Source: Paragonimus westermani
Lineage: Eukaryota; Platyhelminthes; Trematoda; Plagiorchiida; Troglotrematidae
NCBI GenBank assembly: GCA_008508345.1
Contig: QNGE01000895.1
Span: 62,001-126,000 of the forward strand
Reading direction: 5' to 3'
DNA: 64,000 nt
A program made the position numbers and the translations under genes. The notes beneath the pieces are model-generated. The model ran no database searches. It had not been told where the DNA came from and was given only the letters and a program-made list of their open reading frames with translations. This document shows, piece after piece, positions 46,602 to 59,709 of this stretch (position 1 is the stretch's first letter; every line of letters begins with the position of its first letter).

Positions 46602-48338
46602 GTATGGTGTGAGAAGTGATATACGGATATTCAGATTATAGCGATAGTCTAAATGGTTAACTGAACCGCAGATGATATAAAATATGTACCTACGCGGTGA
46701 ACATACACATTATAACTTGCCCTACAATAATACCACAACTAGAAATATGAGTCGACTCGATCTAAGAACAAAAATCTGCTTTGAGAAAATAAGATTTGAA
46801 AGAGGTCTTCGATACTGGTGGGTCGAAAGTGGTGTCACCACTGTACAAAAGAATATAAACGATAGTAGATATATTTTTTATTTACAAAACCGATCACATC
46901 TCTGGCTATTAAAAGCTAAGTCCTGTGAACGTGCAATCAGCAAAAGAGGAATTTTTGAAACGAGCGTTCGAACGTTTCGTATAAACTGCTTTCTAGTCTG
47001 CTTAAATGCATATCTGAATATTTTAGGTAAATGTTGTGTTCTCAAACATATCAATATATACACTGGGTATGATTTGCATCGATTGAAGAGAATCAACAGA
47101 ACTCAACTTATGGTTACATTTTTAAACAGTTAGCATCATCATCTATTTCTTAAGCTATAGTTGTAACACAAATAACAGTTGTACATAAACTCAAAGCCTT
47201 ACACTAAGTTTTCAACAGACCATTGACCTTTGGATGCGTACATGGAAGTTGAATGTTACCACGTTTGGTCCAGAGAAATTGAAGTATATACGGATGATTC
47301 TTTATGAGATTCATGGAACATTTACTTTCCGTCATTTTAATGCTGCACTGTAGATAAATGAAGGACTCCTTTTTCAATACGGACGTGTCGTATACATTCA
47401 CTTCATAATAAATATCGTCCCCGGTGAAGCATGCGCCGATAGGCAATTTCACCAAGAAAAACTTGTAGAAATCGAGCAAATTCCCGTCTTCTGCTTTCTA
47501 GCTTTAATGTTTGCATTTGGATAGCTGCAGTTAATTCACCTACAAACAATCGTATCGCATATCATTATCAGTTCTTCAAGCTTCAGTCTACTGGAGCCTC
47601 ATTCAAACAGGTTGGTAATAAATCGGTACAAGGTCTTTTGCAATCAATCAGTAGAATGTACTCGCACTTACAATTGGCATGGATATATACAAACGAACAC
47701 CTGCACGTTTCTCAGGCCTGAGAAAACATAGGTGGAAATGATTAAGTTTAACTGAAGACCGCCACCACTGTAAGTGATGAGTTCAGCGCATAGTTAATGT
47801 TTGATTGGTGGTCTGAGAAGGTCGTCAAAGGCAACGTTGATTTTTCGGTGTTTTGTTGCGGTTGGTAGTGGGGAGTTCTTGTGGTAGATTTTCCCTGTTA
47901 GGTTTTTGCAACACTTTGACCTGCTTGAAAAATCCGTTGATGTCATTCTTGCTCCTCCGCACATTTGGCAAATGAAGTTACAATTCCATCAATGCTAATT
48001 TGCATTTAATTAAACCGCCCCTCCTAGTAGTTGTTTTGTTGCCAAGTTCTCTCTGCAGTTTTTGAGGTCATTTAATACCGCAGAAATCAATCGTTCGTGT
48101 ATACCTTCCTCTAACGTCACACACATTAATGCGGTGAAACAGAACTCTGCACGTAATGTGTCAAACCAACTAACTTCAACTAGCATTTCTTACGCGTATC
48201 ATTCGAAATAAAGGGGTAAACTAAACAGCTTGATTGAATAATCGTAGGCAATCATCCTGTACTTTTCTTGACAGTTTAGATCTCTCGGTCAATACTGATG
48301 GGCCGGTTTGGATTAATTGTCTCATGCTCACGATTCAG
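46602..48338. other. putative gene D intron
   Basis: Open stretches at 46684-47133 (plus, 149 codons) and 47204-47479 (minus, 91 codons) lie here. Neither has convincing paired splice sites or a recognisable domain, so neither is called. Confidence 0.3.
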
Positions 48339-48565
48339 CGTACACCTGTGAAGAAGCACAACCTATTCAGAATAAGAAACCGCAGCTCCTTTCGGCTCTT
48401 CCAAAGAGACGGTTGCCCAAACTGTATTACTGTTGGGAGGGATGTTTCAGAGTGTCAGTTAATTTTCCTTCGGAAACTCGCTGTTTTCAAGTGCGCCAGT
48501 CTGTGGGGCAGATTTTTCTAACGAAATTTTGTCACTTTTCTGCATTTATATGTAATTTACTTTGA
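48339..48565 (+). CDS. gene D candidate last exon (227 nt)
   Basis: Acceptor GCTCACGATTCAG; entered in phase 1 as required, it reads 74 codons to TGA: YTCEEAQPIQNKKPQLLSAL, KLYYCWEGCFRVSVNFPSE and TRCFQVRQSVGQIF among them, with several cysteines. An alternative acceptor ending CTTGACAG at about 48275 opens a different frame of similar length, so the choice rests on phase. An AATAAA follows 270 bases after the stop. With the other three exons the model gives a protein of about 152 residues, total length divisible by three. Confidence 0.35.
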
Positions 48566-48833
48566 AAGTACATACTTCTCTGAGTGGAGGCATTTGCTTC
48601 CACTAAAACCTTATGTGAATCATAATTTGATTCACTAAATTCCAATAAATATTTTTTACACAAAGTGAAGGGGTTATTCATCATAATGTGCTCAAATATG
48701 AGTTGCTTATTTTGCACTTCTCTCGTACGTCTATTCGGATCTGATTCGTTTAAAAATAGGGTGTGTAATACTTCCATCCATTTCCACTGCAGTTAAAGTA
48801 ACATATTAGATGTTTGGAACCTAAACTACAGAG

Positions 48834-48839
48834 AATAAA
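48834..48839 (+). terminator. AATAAA poly(A) signal, gene D
   Basis: Canonical hexamer 270 bases after the gene D stop codon. Confidence 0.32.
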
Positions 48840-51800
48840 GGCCACTTGGAGAAATGCTTTCTTGTGTAGGGCTATCTGCCGAAATTGAAATACGGCGGAT
48901 TTGGACACCCACTTGAATTTTACTTGCAAATAACAGTTAAATATTGTTCAGTCATTTCACAAACATGTCAACATAAAATTGATGAAACATCTTCAGAAGG
49001 ACATGAGTTGACACCTGTAATAGTAACCTGACTGCTAGGAATTCGAACTACATGAGACATGTAGTTATTTATTCGTAGTTGAGAAACACTGGTGTGTTCG
49101 TGTTCATATCTGTACAGTATTGATTAAAAGCGAACGAAAGTTCTGTGCAATGTTAGTTGTTTCGACTCGGAGAATATAAAAGTGAGCTTGGCCCATTCTG
49201 TCGTGCATTATATGTGAATGCTTGTTTGAAACTCCTTCAGTCAACTTTGACTTTGACTTTTCCAAAAGTTCTCGGTGAAACCCAGGGGTTGATTTTATTC
49301 TAATTGGCGTACGTTTCCCAGTGATAAGCTTTATAATTAAATGCTTTATTCATTGAATGAAAATGCAATCAACTCTCTGGATTATGATAATACGACAGTC
49401 TATTTGTGAGCTAAAGTTTATAAGTGTGGATACACTTGACTGTTATGTTTTTATGGAGGAGGAAATTGTGGCAGTCATCAATTATTGAAATGTTTTGTCC
49501 CAGAACAATTTAAAACACTGAAATGATGAGAGTGTTATGAAAATGGGCGCATTTGGATTCGGAGACTAACTGACATGCTCAGCAATGTATTCATTCATGT
49601 TACTGATTATTCATTGTAAATTAATCTCCATTTCTAGAGTATTTTCTTCCAATTTTGACTTATCCGTGTTTATGAACAGTAACATTTCCTAGCAGGTGTG
49701 TTTTTTAAAAGGCCACTAGCGATGGATTTGAAATTCGATCACACTTTCATCAACCAGCTGAGTCCAATACTGCTCAACTGATCCCATAAATCACTGAATT
49801 AGCTAACTGTATTCTGCTTATCGATGAGCATTAGGAAAACTTAGTTGATGGTAGTTGGCCATTACTCGGAAACTTGCAGTTTGGGCGGGATGTAACGAGG
49901 ACGAGAACAGATTCTTGTGCCGTTCTGCTGCTTGTTGCATGTGTCATACACGACCACACCCCTTCGTTTTCTTTTTAAAGAAAAAACGCGCTTTTTATCC
50001 ACATCACTTCCACGCAACATGATCCAGGTTCTTAGTACGTCGTTCACCGAGCATTCAGTCACCCGGACATTATAACTCCCAGTACTTTTCATCTGGGCTC
50101 TTTTCTGTAAACGATCTGTCAACCCCCTATTAGTTTATCCAGTACTCTCCAAGGTGCCTTGATTTTAACTGCAATCATTGATGTCTATCATGAACAACTG
50201 TCTAGTTTTGTAAATTCTACATGAGGTGTACACCTTCCCGGTTATAAGTTCACTTTTTTTTTATAATACTTTCCACAAACTTCAATGAGGACACTGAACG
50301 GAACATTAATCTCTTCGGACGACGTTCGTTGCTTTCACTCTTGCTACTGACTATACATACCGCAAAAACCTCAGTTTGTTTAGCGTTTACCAGTTATATT
50401 TCCCCATATCTAAGGAAAGAATAGTAAACCAGTTTGATTGTGACTAAACTAGAATCAGAAAGCTCCTGAGAATTCTACATTGACTCTCATGAAACCGCGA
50501 ATTACTGTACAAGGGCCTGGGCTTAGTGAAAGTTTAACAGTTTCGGATGTACGATAAAAACCGATGGTCTGGTGTAACGTTGATTTGGCAAATTAATGTT
50601 TCAAATAAATTTGTTCCATTTTATCGTGCCGAACGAAAAGCTGGTTTTCCTCAGCAAACTCAAAAAACTTTCAGCTAACGGAAAATGGACTCCGTTAATG
50701 CAAGGCCGACGATGTCAGTACTATTACGTAGTTACTTACGTTTTTCAACTGCTAGTAAGATTTTATACCACATCTGGAAAACTCCCAAGCCTGGTTTTCA
50801 TAGTTGGTTCGTGTGTGTAGCTATTATCGGATTGTATTCGCAATTTGCCTAATGGTATGTTAGCTCGGAAATAACTATCATATCCAGTTGTTTTTCCGCT
50901 CAATAAAACTTATTGTTCACTATGTCCATCTACTATTTCTTGTCAGTTGCTTTCAAAGGATTGTTTCTAAAAGGTCTTTGAAGCAATGATTATTTCAGCA
51001 TCCACTTGACTGAGATGAGTTTTACTTGTTAAGTAATTTGACCTACATAATGTTATTAGATCTCATGATGAAACCTTGCGTGTTAGAGATTATTAAGTTG
51101 AATTATGAAAAAACGTCTGCTTAGCAAGCACGAAACTGAGTTTAATCATTATTTCGAAACTGATATTTTGTGCCAGATCTAGCCGGAAATTAGCGTAGTG
51201 AAATAACGAATTTCATTGTATATCTTCCAAAATACGGAGTCAATAAATAAAATTCGTGAAAAGGCTTTCGTTTACGTAGATAAAACTGTGAAAGATGAGC
51301 TTAGCAAAACCCAATGAAAGGCAACCCACCCAAGATAGGGAGTGCAAAACAGTAGGCCCAGTTGTTGCGTGTTACTCATCTGCATTAGGACTCTGAAAGA
51401 ATATGGAATCTCGGTCCAAACAAACGTGGTCCCATCTTTTTTGTTTTTACTCATGGGAGAAAAATCGAAAAAAATTAGGACGCTTGTTTCTTGGCGAACA
51501 AACTGTTGATGAGTTTCGTAATGCGTTGTTCCTTTTGCAACAGATCTAAGGGAAACAACCAACCACCTGAAAAGTTGGAAACAGAATGTCCGAGCCCTTA
51601 CTGATTCACTAAATCTTAATATGGAAACTAAATTCGTGCGGCGTTCTTCAAGATGCTCAAGGAGGGTACAGAATCAATCAGTAATACCTGTAGGGCTTTT
51701 AAAGGCCGGTGTGATTACAAAACAATGTTGCCAGCCAACCTGAACTAAAACGTAGGATGCAGCGAGGAGTTCATGTTGCATAAGGCCGGTGTCAACTTGA

Positions 51801-54800
51801 CGAAAGGTTTTATTATCCATCTTGTAACGTTGTTTTGTGTTCCAGATATCATTTGGTAAAGTTAACTCAGTATCTACTGAGCTGCAGAATAGTCTAGCGC
51901 TGAGACCCTGATTCCCCCTTGGTCTCTGAAGAGGTACATTTAATGTGAGGGATTTTCATTAAAAATCCTTTCATTCCACTCATAGTTTCAGTTTGATGAT
52001 TTTGTTTCTAAAACTTTTTCTTGCTGGTCATGTTTAGAATAATTTGGGTGAAGTTTACTCAGCCCCGTGTTCAACTGTGCAATGTGATACATTTTACTGA
52101 GAGATTAAACGAGTCCTCATGTGGACTGATATGCGAAGTAAAGTCAGTCAACTACAATAGTTGTTGAAAGAAACGGCTGAGACAGCTGATCGCTTTTGAA
52201 ACCATTAACTAGAACAAATACTTAGAATATATTTGCAAATGTTCACCCATGGAATTCGCGAACATCAGCCGTTTTCACGGAGAAAAACATATTTTTTCCA
52301 GTTAATTTAATGCTATGTTGACTTTTCTTCGAAAAAAATTGAGTATGGGCTTAGCAAGTTACACGTTTTTGGTTAATGTGGGTTGCGTTGCTTGAGCCTG
52401 ATACTGTAATCTGTCGGTATAACATCCCCATTTCACAATAGGTTAAAACTCGCGGTTATTTTTGGTTATCTTATAAAAACGTTCACCCTTCCCATGAACA
52501 ATTTACTGGGAAATGACAGCTGATGTTTTTCTTTCGAGTGAATTACTCAGACAGCTATTCGTGCATTCAAAGTTGTCTGAAAAATTCAGCTATTTTCAAT
52601 TCGCTACTGATAGTCAATACATGACATTTGTCTCATGAGGAAGACTCTGAAAAGCATTTTAATGGTGACCTACCGTCGGGTGTATAACAAGGCATTATTG
52701 CAATTCATAGATAGGCATAATGTTGAAATGTGTTAGTCATGACAACGGAAGGCGCACAATTCGCCTTCGGCGTAACTGTGGAACTGTTGGGGATCCCCGA
52801 GAAACGACCTAATCACCTAAATATAACTTAAAATGCACGGTGTCAAGAAATTCCTTTCTACCTAAGCTAGTTGTAGCGTTATGTTATGTCCAGTTAAATA
52901 TGATTATAATCTAAGATGATTGGTAATAAAACAACTCCTAGTTTGGCCGTCTGCTATCTGTTGCCCCCCACAAGAAATTTGGTGAAGTTGGCCTCCTCCG
53001 ACATGTACGGAATAGTCGAGGATTTCTAAAGATGACGAATGTTTCCGCGTTTTTTGGATGAGTAGTTTTCATCTGCTGATGTCCGTTCAACTTGGTAACA
53101 AATCTACTACCATTGTCTGTGCTTCAGTTGTTAACATACTTGTTGTATGCATTCGTGTTCTACTGTTTCATGGTGTACGTCATTTTTGCATTTAAAAACC
53201 CACGTTCCGTGCGTGCTTGACAAATTTTGGTCGGCGAATACACAGTGAATTACAGCATCGTTTGCTTATGTTTTTGAAGCGGTCGTCACTGCAACCGTTA
53301 ACTTAGTGTACATGTAACTCAAAGTGTCATGGTCGCCCATGTTCTAGCTTTAACTTCCAAAGTATAAAAGCAAAACAACTAATCTCAGATTGTACAGACT
53401 GGTGCAGTTGAAATATGTGAGCCCAACTGTCTCATTTATTGTTTGTGAAAATTGAATGTAAAAATTTGCCCTCGTAAAGTATTACAGTCAATCTAGGTTA
53501 CGTTAAAGTGAAAACGCTGACCTAACGTTTAGTTTATTAGACCTCAGATCTCTTGAGAACCCGATGGTTTATACTGTACTTGTCCTGCTATAACTCACTT
53601 TTCTGTGTTGCACAGTTTAGAATTGAGTAAGTTTATACACTTAGTAGTTTTCTTTTGGTTTGCACTCATAATGAAGGGCATCAGGCTACGCATTGACCAA
53701 TGCAGAGTGGGAATATGGCTACGTCATAATGAATGTTGAACAATAGTTTGCAACTGGTAGTCTCCAGCAGAATTATCTTCCAGTAACGTTTACTTGTTCA
53801 CTGTAGAAAGCAATTATTAAGCTGTGTATCACAAAGTCTCAAATTCTTTTGATTGGGTCACAAACACAGGTACCTTTTTCTAAGGAAGGCTTGATCGCGG
53901 CCGCTGTAACGTAACATTGCGGCCATTTTACATCTTTCGGTACATAGCTTCATGCCATGGCTTGAGCAGTATAGACGCGAAATGCGGTGCTAGTCACTTA
54001 AGATTATACAAGTAACTGTTTGGTCAAGTGCAGTCTCAATCGCACTACGGTCTGGAAAGTACGCCATAGTACAAAATACCAGTAGCAGCTTTGATCGACC
54101 CGAAGTATGGGTTCATGGCCAAGGAAGGTTCAATGTTTTGACCAAATATTTTTGGACGCTCAATGAGGGTGAACTCAAGTGAATTGCAATAGCTTCTGCA
54201 GCTTTTAGTAAAAGATCTACAACCCGTTCCATTTATACCATTACACACTCCATAAATCAGCTTGGAGGAAACGGTGGGGTTGATCGGGTGATCTGATATG
54301 TATCAACCAAAAATTAGAAAGTCTTTGCCGATCCTCAAGTTAGCCATACCAAACGATCTTCCCAAGCGCATTTAGATAATCGCTGCGTTGACCTGTTTAA
54401 TTGTTCCAAACGACAAGCGTTCTAACAGATAAGCCACGCTCGGAGCCCAGGACCCTCACATTTAGATTCACCTACCAACCGGAGTCACTGTGGCAAGAAA
54501 CCCACCAGAGGACGCAGAAGATCGAATGTTATTCATATTTCTTGAACAACTCATGACAGAATCCACCAACGTGGCTGGCTAGCTGTGAAACTGAGACAGA
54601 AACCGAATACTGACGCCCATTCTGTTCTCAAAGCGTCTCAGGCGTAAGTAATCAGATAACGTTGGGTCAGGGTCTTCGTGTAAAAATATTATCCTTACTG
54701 AGGTTGGCGTTATAAATTTATCGGGCGACTAATACAGTGTCATTTCACTTTGAGCTATATTTATATTGTTTGAGGAAATTCAGATTTTTTCGGGATGTAC

Positions 54801-55559
54801 CCTTTAGTAAGTATTCCTGGGAAGCACACATGCTGGCATCGAAAATACCTGTACCCCGGACCTCCAAGATTAGTTGCTATCGTTACTGTCTGTTATAAAC
54901 AGATCCAACTTGTGTACCACCATGAAATCACCATATTTTCGAGACAATTTGCGATTGCGTTCACTTAAAGCTTACATTGTGTACTTGTTACAAATTCTAT
55001 GGATTATTTATGAAACGGAATGCCAACGAGACCGAAGTGCTTACCAATAAAAGGTTGACTTCAGAGCATGGTGCATGTAACCTAACATCCTGTCAAGACA
55101 TTAACTTATTAATTATACTGAGGCTATCCGTGTCAACAGAAGATTCAAACACTGGCGCACCAAATCTGCTGCCGACAAAACTGCAGAATATTAGTTGTTT
55201 CTCAACTGTTTTCAAGCATGGCTTCGTTCTACTGTCCCACCCTTTCATCATCTTAGTTCAGTAGCGTCTTTACCGCAAAATACTTATCATCTGATAGATT
55301 ATTTCACGGGTGCTTTCAGCTGTTAAACAGATTGTTTCTAACTACGTCCACTAGCTTTAATTTTGTAATGCACAAGTGACCGAACTAAGTTCTGCAAACC
55401 TGAATGAATATTCTACTAATTCGTTTTGTGTGCATGTCTTTCAAATTTGATACTGTATGTTCATTCACGTGCCATATTGTGATTCTAGACATACAAATGT
55501 GGTTTGTCAGATTGGTTAAGTGAATAGAGCTAAGACGACAAAACTGAGATTGGAATATT
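48840..55559. other. no gene recognised
   Basis: 6.7 kb that reads as intron or intergenic. The longest protein-like stretch is on the minus strand at 54045-54300 (about 85 codons with several cysteines, e.g. CNGINGTGCRSFTKSC), without a clear acceptor and donor pair. No SINE, LINE or hammerhead copies were seen. Confidence 0.3.
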
Positions 55560-55880
55560 ATGGGGGGAAATTATGGTTATGGTGTTTCGAGACATCGCTG
55601 GTCCATTCGCAATTTCACTTTGTGTGATAAGCAAGTCAGCTATGGTTCCGGGGCATAGCAGTAAACCGGTAAGTGTGGCAGAACGTGTAGGATAGTCACG
55701 GGAGTAATTATTTTTCGGACGGAGAACACAGCATGAGGCGGCCGACGCAATCGTCAAGCGGTGTGTACTCGGCATTACAAAGAAATGGTGTGGCAGTTGG
55801 ATCCCTGCTGAGTCCACTGTTTACAGACATCTCCGAGACAAAATTAGGGACCTACCGTTCGAATACAGCTTACAGTGAAT
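55560..55880 (+). pseudogene. Ty3/gypsy-type integrase core remnant
   Basis: In broken plus-strand frames the region reads VMVFRDIAGPFAIS, then after two stops LFFGRRTQHEAADAIVKRCV, then AESTVYRHLRDKI and, in another frame, SPLFTDISETKLGTYRSNTA. These match in order the integrase core of gypsy-type LTR retrotransposons: the segment before the first catalytic aspartate (D-x-x-GP), the helix after it (RTQ...AADAIV) and the segment after the second aspartate (the usual D-Q-G-x-x-F-E-S...F...L). The catalytic aspartates themselves are lost or shifted out of frame. No LTRs or other domains were found nearby, so this is an isolated, old fragment. Confidence 0.55.
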
Positions 55881-58164
55881 GCAAATTATATGACGGGTAA
55901 GTGGCTGACATTTAATATGTGGTGGCCTGGGTTATACGTCTGAATAGCACATAATCCGTTACCACTTGACCCGCAGAAATAGTTTTGCACAATGTTGTCC
56001 TTATAGTTCGGACCTGTGTGGCTGAATCATCTGCTATCATGAACAGTAGTGATGGAGTCATACCTCCTCAAGTGATGTCCGTCTTCTTCGGCTTTAATAA
56101 TGAAAAAATGGGAGATTACTTAATAGAGGTGTTTTTTACCAAACGCGACTAGGTGTTATTTACATACTTCAGGCAGCTGATGTTTTCCAGCACCAGGCCT
56201 ACTGTCGTAAATCGCATGCTGCCGTTTTACTTTGACTACTTAGAAAATAATCACAAATGGCAGAAAGCGTGAGGGTGCATAGATAAAGTAGGTTGTTACT
56301 TGAGTGGCATCATACTTTGCTGTCAAAATTCAGATTTTGGCAAGATGTCTGCTTACGGTCAGCTGAATAAAAACAAACAGCCTATGTTGTGGTTTAGGTG
56401 ACCTTAATTTGCAAGGCTCGTCCCCAGGACTTGGAAGTGAACAGCCTTGTGAGAATGAGAACTAATGTTCAAATGACTATAAGAAAACATGCACCATCAA
56501 AATTCCGTGAATAATACACGGTGAATGTTTTTGTCGAGGTTTTGTGTTTCAGTTCGATTTTGACGAGAATCAACAATAGTCAATCGTATTTCATGAAATT
56601 TGGCAACACGTATAATGCTCTCCACCGGCGTGTGTGTGCGTGAAACTAGAATTGTTTGTAAAGTGTAATTTCGCAATTAAGACATGGTGACTCCGCAAGA
56701 TTATCCGCGATTCGGCATTCGATTATAACTGACAAAATTCCATGCAACAGAAAGTTAAATGCTTAGTAGTGATACCAAGTACACGAATAAACAGGGATTT
56801 GCGGTGTCTGCTTCTGAAAGTGTAAAACTGAAAGCATGTATCATCTAGTCACACTAAAACGCATATCCCAAAATCACGTAAGAAACCAACGAACTATTCA
56901 TAATATATGGCCCACATAGGACACATGTTCACTTTTTTCACTGTGCAATGCTTGTTTTTGCATTCTCTGTCAAAATTAGATTTGAATTATTTTCTATTTA
57001 AGGTAGTGAACTTTACGTGAAAATTTATGATATCCTTAACGTTTAGGTAAGTACCGTATAAATCATTGTTCAACCTCATCCTAAAGTTTAAAACGAGACC
57101 GTAGGAAATAGATATGTAGATAGATAAATAGGTCAAGACTGGCCATAATCACTTGCTCATGTACAATTACGTAGATGTTTATTTATTTGGTGAGTAACTC
57201 ACCATGCATTATCCGCACACATATGTAACCACATGAGAAACACGTTTAGAAGGTTTAGCATTTCAGTGGGGACATGGTGTGATAGTACTCAGAAATTATA
57301 TAGTCGATACTGAACATGACAGAAGTGTACCTGATGTGATGAGGTGGTATCCGATGGGGCAATGACCGCACGATATACTACCACTAGCCTGTCCTTCTCA
57401 GGTTACTTCAGAAAAAGCTTGTTTCAACATGAAGTTTATCAACATTTGGTCTTCTTCAGCGATGAGGATGACATGCTCTGCGAAAAAGTGTAACGTGTAA
57501 AGTAAGTGGAGATCAGATAGTAGTTATCAGACAGAGAATAGGGTAGGCATTATTTAATTTTATCCGTACCAACACGAATACTTGCGCCTCCTATCGTTTA
57601 TGCAAATATACGGATGTCGTATTGATGATTGGTTCGTACTATTTTGGGGTAATCAGCACTATAGTGGTCATTATTTTACCCATAAGCAGGCTGTTGTGTT
57701 TTGATAAGTTAGGAAGTTTTGATGGAATCCAGGGTTATATGAACACTAACGGTCACTGCTATCCCATACTTTGCTTGATTGTTTCGCACAGAAAACTTTC
57801 TCAGGCGCTATCGAATGGATAAGATGTTCTTAAGTGTTACAAAAGCCAACTAGAGTTCCATAACCCGAAAAATGCTTCTGTATTATCTACGTTTTTGGAA
57901 GCGACAACTTCATCTAAACTTGCCCTCTTACATTTCTCCCCATGTCTCTTATTTAATCAAAAATTTCAATTTACGATATAGCACAGGGGAAAAAATGCCG
58001 GAGCTTTTGTTTAAAAGAAGATCTCGTAAGTGCAAAATCTACACACATTCTCGCACTATCACACACCACCGTCCAGATTATAATGGCGCATGAACGAAAG
58101 GGTCACATATGTAGGTTAAGTGGTGTTGATTCAGTATTTTCCTGCGCTTCCCTTTGTATCTCAG
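55881..58164. other. no gene recognised
   Basis: Mostly featureless. A perfect donor at 58027 (AGATCTC|GTAAGT) follows a stretch reading KMPELLFKRRS, but its phase does not join the next acceptor without a stop, so no exon is called. Another perfect donor, TTTAG|GTAAGT near 57044, follows only a very short open frame. Confidence 0.3.
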
Positions 58165-58356
58165 ATTGATGCCGACCGAAATCATAGCCTTTATGACTAC
58201 ATTTTCGCTTTTAGAGAAGCGGGAAAAAAAGATAAGGACAAGGATGTTTTGTTTGTTATACAGGCAAATGTGTTCATGCACATTTATCATTTTTACATTT
58301 ACGTTGGCATGCTGATATTAAACGTAACAATTCTTCAGTTGGAAGTGGAGCGGTGA
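58165..58356 (+). CDS. candidate terminal exon, unknown protein
   Basis: An outstanding acceptor (TTTTCCTGCGCTTCCCTTTGTATCTCAG) is followed in phase 0 by 63 codons to TGA: IDADRNHSLYDYIFAFREAG, then a lysine/aspartate repeat KKDKDKD, then a hydrophobic end FMHIYHFYIYVGMLIL that could span a membrane. The partner upstream exon is not identified. Not recognised. Confidence 0.3.
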   Translation: MDADRNHSLYDYIFAFREAGKKDKDKDVLFVIQANVFMHIYHFYIYVGMLILNVTILQLEVER

Positions 58357-59559
58357 ATATAATACAGTGTGCAACAGAAGTCGGTAAACTGCGTCTATTT
58401 TGAGCCCGTTAATAGGCGTTACAAATGGTATTTATTTTTAATAGCTGGCTGTCACCGGAAGGCAGTACGTCGCGTTAAACATATCCACATTAGTACCGAT
58501 ACTGTGATCATGGGGAGCATTGGAAGGTTCACCATGCAAGCATAAAGCACACATGTTCGCAACAGGTAGTATGAGTTAATTACATACTCATTTAAAATAG
58601 CTGCTACGTAGTTATATCAACGCGATTCATAATCGATCGGTTGCACAGTTCTCTTTGGTTTTCAAGCTACATTCTCATTTTCACATCAATAGGCAACATA
58701 ATTATCCCGTATTTAAATGCAAATCCTTACCACAGGTTTCTTGAGGCTTTCTTACCGTTGACTCACCGATAAGCATTAAAAGCGTTTACTGTAACTCAGC
58801 CCGGGAACAATGGGAAGCCTGGGTACTATTCGAAAGCGAAAGTGACCAAAAGTGTTGACGTAATACTTGGAACAGGCCTAGCCGGAACCAACTAGACTGT
58901 AATTACAGAAACAAAAATTATGATTACAACCGTGGGAGATTGCATACTGAATGTTAGCAGTAAAGTGAGCGAAGACCAAATGCCATCATTTTACGGAAAC
59001 CGGTTGAAACAGTCTGACAGTAAATGAAAGATGCAATCCAATAGGAGTTAAGTTCAAGATATAATTCAAATTACCATCTGTTACCTATTTGTATTTGTTG
59101 GAGGACGAAACTTGAAATTAATCGCAGACGCAACAACAGATAAGCGAGCACCTATAACAATTTCCGTTTCAGCTAATTACGTTTGATTATTTACAATATA
59201 ATCAACCGTTATGTTTGTTTGAGTGGATACACCATGTGCACAAACCGCACGGGACAGAGCAACTATATCGACTGTACCCTGAACAATCATTACACATTGA
59301 ATACGAACAAATATTTGTGTTCTACAATTTACCCTCAAAAGTGATGTCTTCAGTTAATTTGTCTCTTGGTTGACTAAGCTATTGGTGTAGTTTGTGAATC
59401 AAGTAGACAGGCATTGGTTTGCTTCGACCTGCAAAAGATTTATCCATTATAAGCCTGTTTTATTAAAGTTTTTAGGCATGAACAAACATTTTTTTCGTTA
59501 TTTTGGTTCCTCTCAATATGTCATGGCTTGGTTGTCAGGCTTTTATTCAGCCAATCTCA
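58357..59559. other. no gene recognised
   Basis: Nothing supported. An open plus stretch from 59394 overlaps the DSL-like frame that follows in a different frame. Confidence 0.3.
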
Positions 59560-59709
59560 AGGAGCCACACCGATTGGAGTCTCCGTTTTTTCCTGCTCAC
59601 ATATTGCGACCACAACGAAAGACAGTGCTTACAGGGCGACTCTTGTACCACTTACTGCGAGTTAAGGACGTATCCACTGGGACACTATTTCGAAATTCCA
59701 AACTGAAAT
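59560..59709 (+). pseudogene. DSL (Delta/Serrate/LAG-2)-like domain remnant
   Basis: The plus frame reads TYCDHNERQCLQ then GDSCTTYCELRTYPLGHYFE and a stop at 59707. The spacing reproduces the DSL signature of Notch ligands: CD..., G-x-x-C-x-x-Y-C-x-x-R-x4-G-H-Y. Differences are a four-residue expansion in place of the usual YY before the glycine, and loss of the cysteine two residues after GHY, with a stop shortly after. Ten signature positions match, so chance is unlikely if the indel is accepted. It may be a pseudogene fragment or a diverged exon. A protein-like plus stretch at 59809-60093 (PNPRYQEAVFHESTAPAFEQ) follows but is in no shown relation. Confidence 0.42.

Noticed and set aside
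46684..47133. 149-codon open frame as a gene
   Set aside because: No recognisable domain, no convincing paired splice sites, and it lies inside a better supported intron; at this AT content such lengths occur by chance in 64 kb.
47204..47479. 91-codon minus-strand frame
   Set aside because: Protein-like composition and a moderate CCAAAG|GTCAAT donor, but the acceptor is weak and it is antisense to gene D.
57044..57050. Perfect donor TTTAG|GTAAGT as the end of an exon reading SELYVKIYDILNV
   Set aside because: The only frame matching the upstream acceptor has a stop codon right at the donor.
58027..58164. 137-nt intron joining KMPELLFKRRS to the exon at 58165
   Set aside because: Both splice sites are excellent, but joining them gives a stop codon in the second codon after the junction.
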